A DNA stretch of 64,000 nucleotides from Turritopsis dohrnii (lineage: Eukaryota > Cnidaria > Hydrozoa > Anthoathecata > Oceaniidae): NCBI GenBank assembly GCA_027922465.2, contig BQMF02000219.1, positions 496,001-560,000 of the forward strand, given 5' to 3'. Under the pieces are notes generated by a model, which did no database searches, was not told the origin of the DNA, and saw only the letters and a program-made list of their open reading frames with translations. Within the stretch, counting starts at the first letter, position 1; every line of letters starts with the position of its first letter. The position numbers were made by a program, and so were the translations under genes. Shown piece after piece: positions 44,386-54,162 of the stretch.

Positions 44386-47300
44386 ATGGTGAGTATGGCA
44401 GAATTGTCACCTATAGAAAGTGCTAGGGCTCGTGGAAAGACAGTCATAAAACCTATAGTATTTGGAAATGAATCAAAGTATTTTGGCAAGAAGAGGGAAA
44501 GTGACGGACACACACATACATGGACTGTATATGTGAAGCCATTTGATGAACGTGAAGATATGTCAGCATATGTGAAGAAGGTAAGATCATGTTGCATAAA
44601 AGAAAAATTACTATAGGTTAAAAATTTCTTTGTCATGATTGCTTGTCACTTTTTCCTAAATCAAACTTTTTCCATTCTTAAAAAACATCATTTACTTGAA
44701 ATCTGTTCATTTTATTTTAGTGATGTTTTATTATGTTTATTTTATAAAATTTCACTGGTAAATGTAGTATTAGCACTGCAAGTATAATGTTGATGTTAGT
44801 TGGTTGTCTAGGCTTGTTACAGTCAGCGAAAGCAAATGCCGTATTAAAACACCCCAACCTCATACCCTTGTACCGGAGATTGAAACATCCTTGAACTACT
44901 ACTACTAGTCCTCCTGGCCAAATGGCAGTTAGGGTCGCACTATTGCTTTCTACGTGAAACTGTTACATGAAACTATTATATCTTTATTACATTAGCAGGG
45001 AAAGCGAATACCGTATTAAAACACCCTTGGACTACTACTACTACTCTTCCTCCTTCAGCCGAAATGGCGATTTAGTGTCTGCAAGACTGCAAGACTCTAC
45101 TAATAACACCATGTAAATTCTAGTGAAGGAATGCAGCCTTCAAATTTCTAAATGTTTTACATACCAAACATTTAAAAAATACGTTTCTTTTTGATATTTT
45201 GTTACTCAACTCTTGAAGGAAATGAATAGTCAAATAGGTCTGCATAAAAATGGGACTTCAAATTACTTGTGCTAACTGAAAGTACTTTGATACTTGAAAT
45301 TTAATATATGTTCTTTTTCTTGTAGTAAAGCTTATCAGTTTAAAGCTTCCTATTATCTCGTTTGTTATCTATTACACTGTGCATTTAGGCTTTCAAAGAT
45401 CTAGCTCAAGAAGGGAGTTATTTTTTGGAATTCATATTGGTTTCGTAAAATTAAAATTAAAAACATGTTTTTTGTTGATGAAGCATGTGGCGTATTTTTT
45501 TTTCTACATAAGTTCTTGTAAAAAGAATTCTTATAAAAAACATACGTTGCACAGCTCACGCATGTATAATTTTTTTGTCTTTAAAGGGCTGTTCATATGG
45601 AGGTGAGCTGGCCCGGTTAATCGGGCTTGCTCATTTGAATGAGATGAAATTCACCCAGCGTTCATATGACTTTTCTCATCCCACTTAACCAGGCTGGAGA
45701 ATGTTGTTGACATCACATAAACAATACTTTGAATTTTGACGTGTGCATACTTGTCTAAAATTTCAAAGCGGGCTGATGTGTTCATATGAAAAAAATTCAT
45801 CTCAACTAGGTGAGATCCCGCCGGTCCAATGAAACGTGAGCTACCTCGCTTTTCATATGAACACAATTTATTTTTTATGAAGATTTCTTAATGACAGTGA
45901 GATCTCTGCTAAGTGAGCTAGCCCAGCTAACCTGGCCAGCTCACCTCCATGTGAACAGCCCCTGAGAAATTAATTCTGGTGTTTTATGGTTAGACCCTAA
46001 TTACACATTTTAACGTTTTCCACTAGTAAGATATCTAAAAAAAACAAGATTTAAAGAACATATTAGTAATTTTTTAGAAGCAAATTTGCTTCTACCATTT
46101 TGCGCCATCTGGCTCCTATATTACGTAAAATGTTTTTATGACGCATCAAGCAACAACAGCATTTTTTTTTAATATGAGCCATACTGTTGTAAAGAACGTT
46201 GTGTTTGTAATAGTATATAATTTCACAGAATTACTCAACGTTTACAAAGTTTCTGATTTCATTTTGTTTTTCTTTTTGATTTTGTTTTTCTTTTTGAGTG
46301 TTCATCTTCTTCTCATTGTTTTGGTTTAAGCTCTTTTAATTGTTTATTTTGAAAATGATTTTAATAATGGATTTTAATTAGTAATGTATTTTGTATGGTG
46401 TTACCATTATGACTTCCTATTTTATTTTTGACAAAAGTCATGAGTTTCTTAAACTAATGTTTTGATCGATATGACTTGGAAGCAGAAGGGGAAGGATAAA
46501 AAATAAGCTTGATACAGCTGCTAAAAACCCTGCCAGAGTATATGTATGTTTTCATAACTTTTTACACACTCTTTATTCATTTCTTGTTATGTTCACACAT
46601 GTTTACTTGTTGTTTTTTGTTGTGTCCTTGATTGTCCTTCCACAATTTGATTTTATCACCATAGGAAGATACATATCAACACAAAATCTTTTTGCCCGAT
46701 TTCTTTGTGGAAAATATGAAAATAATCTCAAATGATTATGTTTACTGGCAACTTTATCTGTTCTTTCAAGAATGTTTCAGCACAAGTTCTATAATATCCA
46801 CTTCCCACATCTGATATATGAAATCTTCTTTTATGTTGATCTTTATAATCAATGATTCTCTTGTTTATTAGGTTCAGTTCAAACTTCATGAAAGTTATGC
46901 TGATGCCATGAGAACAGTCACAAAACCTCCTTATGAAATCACTGAGACAGGATGGGGTGAATTTGAAATTATCATTAAAATATATTTCATGGACAGTGCA
47001 GAACGGCCAGTAGGTGTTCAACAGAATGTTTACTTTGTATATATAACATTTTCAATGGTTTCAAGGCAGTCCCCCCCCCCCCCCCCCCCCCCCCCCGGAA
47101 AATTGCCTCCCCCGGATGATTGCCCCCAGTAAATTCCAATTTTTCTAGGGGAAAATCAATCATCCATGGGACAGGCAATTTTTCAGGGGGAATTGTCCTA
47201 AAACCATTTTCAATATGTCATCCAAACCGAACTTATGACTTGGTTGTTGTTGTTGTAGGTGACACTTTATCATTTGTTGAAGTTATTTTCGAACCCACTT

Positions 47301-47606
47301 ATCGCCAACCAACCTCACATGGGTTCACACGGACAGCTTGTATCAGAGTATTATGATGAGATCATTTTTCAAGATCCTAGTCTGTATTTGTATAAACAAC
47401 TGACATGTGGTCAAACCACCACAAACAAAAAGCAAGAAACTGATTGGAAAATGAAAGAAAACAAAACGCTTGTCTCGATCAAACAAGCCAAAAAACGTGT
47501 CAGTGAAGAAATTACTGAGATGAATGACCGACTTAAAAAGCAAAAGAATGCAATTCAAAAGATCAAAGAAGAAATGGTTAAACTGGAGAAACAACAAAAG
47601 GTTTGA
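44386..47606 (+). CDS. YEATS4: YEATS-domain protein YEATS4/GAS41
   Basis: Three exons (44386-44580, 46872-47009, 47259-47606) give 226 residues; human GAS41 has 227. GAS41 is a shared subunit of the SRCAP and TIP60/p400 complexes and reads acylated histone H3 to guide H2A.Z. Seen: YEATS domain from about residue 15 ([53 protein letters not shown]); the acyl-lysine cage aromatics Tyr in HESY and Trp in TETGWGEFE are both present; C-terminal coiled coil from about residue 170 ([20 protein letters not shown]). The first ATG (44386) is followed by a second at 44395; either fits homologues. Intron 1 (2.3 kb) carries a MITE and old direct repeats; intron 2 has a 26-base poly-C run. Confidence 0.95.
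44820..45085. repeat. Diverged direct repeat in YEATS4 intron 1
   Basis: Two segments (about 44825-44945 and 44998-45080) share the order GCGAA, CCGTATTAAAACACCC, ACTACTACTACTA, TCCTCC, AAATGGC. This is an old repeat of unknown family. Confidence 0.55.
45596..45962. mobile_element. MITE with 28-bp inverted ends, about 367 bp
   Basis: Left GGGCTGTTCATATGGAGGTG and right near-complement (CACCTCCATGTGAACAGCCC). Inside, TTCATATGA recurs at about 45652, 45780 and 45855, and several imperfect GAGCTGGCC-type inverted motifs are present. Flanks show no clear target duplication; a hAT-type origin is possible. It is in YEATS4 intron 1. Confidence 0.7.
47071..47096. repeat. 26-base poly-C tract
   Basis: An uninterrupted run of C in YEATS4 intron 2, followed by two copies of a TTGCC(T)CCC-type motif. 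It could form G-quadruplex or i-motif structure; the length is also error-prone in sequencing. Confidence 0.9.
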
Positions 47607-48275
47607 AAGAAATTTCTAAGAAATGATCATCGACATTCCGAGGAGAAGAGGTTGTAGTATTTTCACATTGTATGGATTGAAAACATATTGATAGAATCGT
47701 AGATTGGTCACTGAACAATGCCAACATGAAAATATGTCAACAAAAAGAAAGAATCCTTGATACGCTTGCTACTGCTAACAAAATTATTGAAACACTAGAA
47801 TTACTATGATGATATTTATCTCAGCTGATAAAATGATCTACTGAAGTTTGTTACGAGTTGTTTTATGTAAATATTTATCAAGTTCTTTGCTGTGATAGAC
47901 GTTTATGATATTATTTATCCGATTAATTTAGTTTTCAGAGAAATTCCGATATCAGTTCCGATATCTGTTATAGCTATCATCCATTTTATTGAGACAACAT
48001 TTTGTGAATCTAAAACATCAGTTTGTTTTCAAGTATAAGTTCTGAATATTCACTTATTCTGAATTTGCAAGTCTTCTATCAAGTTGTGATTACTTCACCA
48101 GGGTCGTTGTTTTTATGGCTTATTCGTTTTCTCGTTTCAATCTGAACATGAGCTCATTTCAGTCCGCTGAAAGTGATTTACTTTTCAGTTTTTGTTTACT
48201 TTTAATCACTGTAACATGTTCATGGTTATGATTTCAACTTCGCTACTTCTACATGATGTTTTTGTTTTCTTTAGA
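47607..48275. other. YEATS4 3' UTR and upstream region of the EGF gene
   Basis: 669 bp, with no recognised exon. TTTTCTTTAG directly before 48276 looks like a splice acceptor, so a non-coding 5' exon may exist upstream. Confidence 0.5.
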
Positions 48276-51200
48276 ATGAAAAGGAAAATGTTTTTGATTT
48301 TGATTTTCATGTGCTGTTGTGGAGTTGTTGAAAACGCTAATGTAACAACCAATTCTTCGATAACAATCCGAATCGCACCAACCACTAACACGAGTGTGCC
48401 CGCGGTATCAACCACTAACACGAGTGTGCCCGCGGTATCATATGCCAGCAGTTCTATCAGTGTTGACAACAAAGTTAATGCGTCAATATTCACAACCAGC
48501 AAAACCCAAAAAAGCGAAAGAACGTCGACATCCGTGTCGTTATTTACTTCAAGTCATGTCGTCATGTCGTCAAGTGATGTCGTTCATTCTAAAGACTCAG
48601 TAAAGTATTCACATCCGTCGAACAAAATTTCTTCTACGAGGCTGCTGTCCAAATCATCACAGGCCCAATCATCTTTGTCCGAATCATCCATGTCCGAATC
48701 ATTGTCCAAAACAATCCAGTTGCAAATAACTACTCAGAGTTTTTATCAACCATCCACAGCTCAAGCAAAGTGGACATCTCAAATTATCCGTCCATCTAGG
48801 AGTACTCCAGTGATAGCAACAAGCTCATCAGCAGGTATCACGTGATAAAAATTACGGTTAATTTAAATATGGCGGAATGTATTGCAGATGAGAAATTTGC
48901 ATTTTTATGGAAGAAAGATCGACCGAGAAAAAAGCTGAATGTGATCCTTTGTGGTTTTTTTTCTGACGGGAAAGATTGCTTTTTTAATTTCTTTTTTTAA
49001 TAAAATCTGTCAGTCATCTAATTTAATGCCCTTATTTATTCGAAGGTTCACCTAATCAATACTGTAACCCTGGAGACAAAACTTATTGTAAAAATGGCGG
49101 ACTGTGTAGAAATGTTACTGATAAATCCAGCAATGAAGTTAAGCCTGTTTGTTTGTAAGTATCTTTGAAAGTTGTTTCTTCAGCTTGACGTCACGACTGC
49201 TGTAACGAATGACGTCACGACTGCTGTAACGAACGGTGAAAGAGTGTGTTGTCGATGAATTGAACATTTTGTATTTCAGCTGTTCTGCAAATTACTATGG
49301 TTCTCGTTGTGAAAGTTTGGTTTCTGAAAATAAGGACGATCGTGAGTATATAATAAAAACAATCCATATCTACATCCATATCTACATTCTTTCTACATTT
49401 CTTTCTGCATTTTACCAATTGCGTTGTGTCACCATCATATATAATATTTTTTCCCATTTTGTGCGGATTCAAAATCTGGTAGAACTTCACGATCTTGTGA
49501 CGTCAGAGAAAATACAGTAATAGACAAGTTACATAAAATCAATCAATCAATCAATTGCAATTTTATATTACATCATTTCTTTCTGTTTGTAGTATTCGAG
49601 TGACCGGTACATAGCTTGAAATGTTCTTGAAAATGAAATGTAAGAAAAGTTGTATTGATGAAAAAAGCTTTCAGACATTTTACATTTTTCCATTATTAAC
49701 GAAATCATGAACAGGTTATTCTATTAGATATTTAGATTGGTGGTTACTCCATGTAAGACTACATGCTTTGCTTCAGTTTTCCACATAGGCGACAAAGAAT
49801 GGCGTTATAATTCTTTCGGATTTCGGAATTCATAAAGTAGTAGACCACACTGTTAAGAAAGGAGTTGAAATAAACCATCGAGATCATGATGAAGATGAAT
49901 TGCTGAGTGACCAGATCTGGCCTGTAGACATCCAAGTATTTTGCAACTACGTTTGGCAGCCACGTCACGTAGAACACCACTGTGAGCGTTCCGAGTAAGC
50001 GCATGGTCCGTTTCTGTTGTTTGTCCAGTCTAACTGTTGATCGCTTTCTTTCTCGTTCCACTTTTCGCTGTTGCCTTCTCACAATTTGAAAAATCTTACA
50101 ATACAAACAGGCGAATAGTAGCAGGGACAGTGCGTATGCGACACAAAAGAATATTAAGATTTCTTGTTTGAGTATGGAGGTGTACTTGCATAGATGCTCC
50201 TTGATATGTTTGCTTGCGTTTGGTTTTATGGCGGCGTTTGTGAAGATGGGAAGGAAGGCGATTAAAAGAACGTACATCCACAACATGGCGAGGAAAAATT
50301 TTGCGCGAAAGTTGGTGACGAAGTTGCGATGTTTCATCGGTATGGTAATGAAAAGTGTTCGCTCCGCATTCATGGCAAGAAGATTCAGCATGCTTGCAGA
50401 CACATTTGAGATGTTGAATGATATGGCCAGCTTGCACCAAAATAGTGAGTGTGTCCATGGTGCGTGGATTAACTCATTCATTCGCACTGGTATCAACACC
50501 ACACCTACCAGCAGATCTGCTACAGTGAGTGAAACGATAAACAACTTTGTTGGCGATTGTAGGCTTTTCACCTTTCGTAATACAATCAATGTAATGGTAT
50601 TTCCAACTATGATTAATAGTGAGATGAAAACAAATAAGATAACTTGGGCGATGTTTATTTGCAAGGAGTCTGTTGAAGTTGGTACGGTGGTGTTCGACAT
50701 GTTTCCTCTCCTTCAAACCGTCATAATCGATTTTCCTTCACTACACTTCTCTGCTTTTCTTATTTTCCTTAAACACTTTTGATGTGAAACGTCACACCAG
50801 ATCGTGAGGTTCGTTCTTCCTTGACTTCTTTGTTTGTAAATTTGAAAAGAAGAGGAAATTTCAAAGCATCGGCGAGAGGAGCGTTGAAAAGAAACATCTT
50901 GTTTGTTTGTATCACACGAGAATGGTTTTTCTGTTTGTGTCGTTTTTGTTTTCCTTTTTCGAAAGATTTATTAAGATGAAAATCACCTTTGCTACTCATT
51001 TATGCTTCCAACTAAAACCCAATATCCTGTGCTTAAACATGGCGCTTAACTGTTAACTAGGGTTGAAAGGGTTAGGGTTGAAATTTTTATTTATATATTA
51101 CAGTCAAGTTTAACAGTAAAATCTTTTCTTAAATGGATTAAATATGAAACAAATAAATAAATATAAAACCGGCAGCCGTGGTTTTTAATTTGTCAAAAAA

Positions 51201-54162
51201 AATATATATTAACGTGTTTATTGTAATAATATGCAATACTGAATATTTAATATATCCAATGTAATATTTTGAACATGTATAATGTCGGATTTTCCTTTTG
51301 TTGATGAATTGACTCATTCACCCTAGTCCTCTGCGGGCTCTATCCATGTTAGATATTTGTATGATCGAGAATTGTTGGTATGGATTGTGATACTTTGACA
51401 TCTTTTCGTCGTGTGTTCGTGACGGTAAACGATATACAATCCTTGCATGGCTGTCTTCTATTCAAACATAAATAATGTTTGTACCATCGACGAAATTCTT
51501 CGTTGAAAAAATAATACAACACACTGTTTATGAAAGAATTGAGATACACCACCGCAGAGATTGCAAAGATAAAAGTTGGTGTGACAAGGTAGCTGTGGTT
51601 AATACTGAAGCATTCCGCAACGATGGCGGGTGTCCAGGTGATGTAAAATACCAGAACCATGGCCGACAGCATGAATTTGTTGGTTCTTTCACGTTTCTTT
51701 AAAAACATCAGGTCTGTGTTTTTAACGTATTGTTTCATCTGAACTTGCAGTTGTTTCAGATGATGGTTTGCGGTGCGATAGATCTGAAGGTAGACTACGC
51801 CGAAAATGAGAAAAATGATGATGTTTCCTGTAAACATGAACATTAGATACGACTTCTTCAAGGTGGTAGCATACTTACACATGAAATCATTATGATGTCG
51901 TGTTACTTTATCACGTAATGCTAACCCTGAGAAGATGGGCAAAAACGATATCAATAATACAAAAGCCCAAACAGCAAAGATCAGTTTGGTTGATCGAGAA
52001 TGTGTGACTAATCTTTCGTAATGTAATGGTTGCCATAGAAAAAACAATTTATCAATACTCAGGACTAGCAAGTTGATGCCGCTGGCGGACAAGTTCAAGA
52101 CGTTCATTGCGATCGTGAGTTCACACCAAGATGTGCTTCTTGACCAGTCTGTGTATAGTACTTCATTTAGCCTGAATGGTATGAGTAGACTTCCTACTAG
52201 CAGGTCGGCTATTGCTAATGACGTAATGCAGATCTTGGTCGTGAATTGCAGCTTCTTCACTCGGCGAACCGTCAAAAGAACCAGCGTGTTGCCGATTATT
52301 ATGAAAATAGCGATTACGATAAGTAGGGTGACTTGTTGATAGTTGACGCACTTTCTGACGTAATCAGTCGACAGATGGTTTTTTGTTGTTTCATTGGAGA
52401 TAACAGTACTGGTCGTGTTTTTCATGGTCCCTTTCTTCGAGTCTGTTTGAGTTTTTAAGTTTTACTTGTTTTGTTGGATTTTAATTTTCGCCTACTTCAG
52501 CAAATTGATTTGCCCAAGCTCTCCATCGTTTTTATGATTTCACTATTTGTCTATTAGGCACGTTGCATTTCTTCTCGTTTGTAATGTGTGGAGAAGTGCT
52601 GTGTCAGATGGTTGCAGCAGTTTCTATTACGTCATTGTAATTGCGTTAACATGTTGTCGCTAATTTTCTCCATTGAAAGAGATCTTCTTCTATCTTTTTA
52701 TTTGCTTTATTGATTGATTCCTTTAACACTTTATTGATTGATTTATTGATTGCAAACAACCATCTGCTGGTTTCTATATCCCGAATAAAAATATGTATGA
52801 TGTATGTACAATTTAACGCCCGCATGATGTATGTACAATTTAACGCCCGTATGATGCATGCACAATTTAACGCCCGTATGATGTATGCACAAGTTGATTG
52901 TTGTCAAAAGGTTAAAAGGTGAATTTGAGAGATCAGAAAACGAAATGGTGTTTGCCACGAGATAATGCTTCCATAAACTGATGTGAAAACAATACCAATA
53001 TTTGAGGTCGTGTGTGAACACCTGCTCGTTTGAACCTTGTGACGTCTGATTGCAATCTTCAGATATTATATTGTTTGAATGTTATGGGTATATATGGGCT
53101 TGTTGAAAATATTATACTGTTTGAATGTTATGGGTATATAGGGGCTTGTTGAAAATTGAAGAGAAGTAGACAGGGATTTTAATAACTGGCGACCCATGTG
53201 ATCAATTCTTCTATGATTGATATTTGGTCCTTGGATGGTTTCAATTTCCGCCTGATGCTTTTTAAATCTGGTCCTAGTTGTCAATTAATATAACTAGTTG
53301 TCCTAATATGATGTCATTTTCTCACAGCCACCAAATGTTAAACAGATGTGTCACCTATGAATTTGTCACAATTTCTAGAAAAATTCTCTTTTCTTTGATA
53401 TTGAGTTCTGCTCTGTTATTTTCGGATGAAAAAATTAGTGAAAAATACAGACCAGACTTTCTTTTACAGTCTGTGAAATACTATAATGTAATAATTGTAT
53501 TATCAGATTCACATATGAAATTATGATAATTCTTATTCCGATCGATCAGAGGTTTTATCTTCGCTGTCTAACATGTCAATAGGATTTAAATATATAAGCT
53601 TCAGATGCAGCTACTTCAGGACTGTCCTTTCGATCGCTGTTCGTGGATAGAAAGTTTTGATTGGTTGATTTGATTAGTTTTGATTGGTTTTTGATGACAA
53701 TGATTAGCGAACAAAACGTTAAACTTGTTTCGAATTAATGATTAATATGTTTAAGATATTTTCCGTCAGTATGTATAACGAGGTATAACATAGTTTTCTC
53801 TTGCAACTTTTCCTCTTAGTATACAAACAGTTGACGTATGCATTTGGTGGTACTACTGCATTCTTGTTCATCATCATCGCGTTTATAATATGTTGCAGAT
53901 GTCGTGAGAAAAGCTCGGAAGGGTATTTTATTCCTCGTCTACATTTTATTCCTGGTCTACATTTGCTTTCATTCTTTGTTAATCTCTTGTTACATTTACA
54001 TCTTGTTACTTCTTGTTAAGATTGGATTACATTCAAGAATTAGACGAGTTTAAGATTGGTAATAAACGTGCCAGCGCTGTCATCACTAACCCGAACGTTC
54101 TACAAGCATTCGATGTTCAGACCAATGGTACGGCAGACGAGAAACCATCAAAAGATTTTTGA
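48276..54162 (+). CDS. Type I membrane protein with Ser/Thr-rich ectodomain and one EGF domain
   Basis: Five exons (48276-48834, 49046-49154, 49280-49341, 53820-53922, 54021-54162) join in phase to about 324 residues. Seen: signal peptide MFLILIFMCCCGVVENA; a mucin-like Ser/Thr-rich stretch (about 25-185) with a 10-residue unit TTNTSVPAVS repeated twice; one EGF-like domain with six Cys (CNPGDKTYCKNGGLC to SANYYGSRCE); one transmembrane helix (FGGTTAFLFIIIAFIICC) followed by CRCRE; a cytoplasmic tail of about 50 residues. This is the layout of membrane-anchored EGF-family ligands (TGF-alpha/neuregulin-like) or small mucin-EGF receptors; I cannot choose between them. Start alternatives: ATG 48213 in the same frame. 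Intron 3 (4.5 kb) contains two GPCR genes on the other strand. Confidence 0.75.
48381..48440 (+). repeat. 30-bp coding tandem duplication
   Basis: ACCACTAACACGAGTGTGCC followed by CGCGGTATCA is present twice without mismatch, giving two copies of a Thr/Ser-rich decapeptide. The perfect identity suggests a recent, length-variable minisatellite. Confidence 0.9.
49186..49233. promoter_or_regulatory. Tandem 24-bp repeat with two CRE palindromes
   Basis: TGACGTCACGACTGCTGTAA followed by CGAA is present twice; each copy starts with the full CREB/ATF site TGACGTCA. It is in intron 2 of the EGF gene. Function is inferred from the motif only. Confidence 0.5.
49759..50700 (-). CDS. Class A (rhodopsin-family) orphan GPCR 1, nested in EGF-gene intron
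   Basis: Single exon, 313 residues, seven hydrophobic segments. Seen: TM1 GN (IIVGNTI), TM2 LTVADLLVG, a Cys before TM3 and a Cys in ECL2 (LCKYTS) for the conserved disulphide; TM6 TWLP; TM7 NSFLNSVVYYF. The DRY box is ERT (MNAERTLF) and NPxxY is NSVVY. Two N-glycosylation sites lie near the N-terminus. The short third intracellular loop is basic. The ligand is unknown; vertebrate amine, adenosine and melanocortin receptors are generic best matches for such cnidarian receptors. Start ATG 50700 follows an in-frame-stop-rich region. Confidence 0.85.
   Translation of the reverse strand: MSNTTVPTSTDSLQINIAQVILFVFISLLIIVGNTITLIVLRKVKSLQSPTKLFIVSLTVADLLVGVVLIPVRMNELIHAPWTHSLFWCKLAISFNISNVSASMLNLLAMNAERTLFITIPMKHRNFVTNFRAKFFLAMLWMYVLLIAFLPIFTNAAIKPNASKHIKEHLCKYTSILKQEILIFFCVAYALSLLLFACLYCKIFQIVRRQQRKVERERKRSTVRLDKQQKRTMRLLGTLTVVFYVTWLPNVVAKYLDVYRPDLVTQQFIFIMISMVYFNSFLNSVVYYFMNSEIRKNYNAILCRLCGKLKQSM
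51349..52425 (-). CDS. Class A orphan GPCR 2, paralogue of the neighbour
   Basis: Single exon, 358 residues. Seen: seven transmembrane segments, IIGNTLVL in TM1, SLAIADLLVGSLL in TM2, WCELTIAMN near TM3, disulphide Cys in MCKYATT, TM6 YITWTPAIV, TM7 NSFINSVLYYFF, and a 45-residue tail. DRY is replaced by DKL (SIDKLFF), so the conserved Arg is missing. NPxxY reads NSVLY as in the neighbour. The shared loop and TM7 text shows they arose by tandem duplication; they are 648 bp apart in the same orientation, both opposite to the EGF gene. Signalling may differ from a canonical receptor. Ligand unknown. Confidence 0.85.
   Translation of the reverse strand: MKNTTSTVISNETTKNHLSTDYVRKCVNYQQVTLLIVIAIFIIIGNTLVLLTVRRVKKLQFTTKICITSLAIADLLVGSLLIPFRLNEVLYTDWSRSTSWCELTIAMNVLNLSASGINLLVLSIDKLFFLWQPLHYERLVTHSRSTKLIFAVWAFVLLISFLPIFSGLALRDKVTRHHNDFMCKYATTLKKSYLMFMFTGNIIIFLIFGVVYLQIYRTANHHLKQLQVQMKQYVKNTDLMFLKKRERTNKFMLSAMVLVFYITWTPAIVAECFSINHSYLVTPTFIFAISAVVYLNSFINSVLYYFFNEEFRRWYKHYLCLNRRQPCKDCISFTVTNTRRKDVKVSQSIPTILDHTNI
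52797..52893. repeat. 27-bp minisatellite, 3.5 units
   Basis: ATGATGTATGTACAATTTAA followed by CGCCCGT repeats at 52797, 52824 and 52851, with a partial unit at 52878. The core TTTAACGCCCG recurs in the 3' flank of the EGF gene near 54285. Confidence 0.85.
53063..53154. repeat. 46-bp tandem duplication
   Basis: Two copies starting ATATTATA(T/C)TGTTTGAATG, with two mismatches, in intron 3 of the EGF gene. Confidence 0.85.

Noticed and set aside
45379..45606. 75-codon ORF in YEATS4 intron 1
   Set aside because: Phe/Lys-rich low-complexity frame inside an intron and partly within a MITE. No coding support.
50168..50782. 204-codon plus-strand ORF opposite GPCR 1
   Set aside because: Antisense to a receptor with clear seven-helix structure; the plus frame matches no family I recognise.
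52797..52893. Regular repeat array considered as a CRISPR-like array
   Set aside because: The units are contiguous with no spacers and the genome is animal, so it is a minisatellite.
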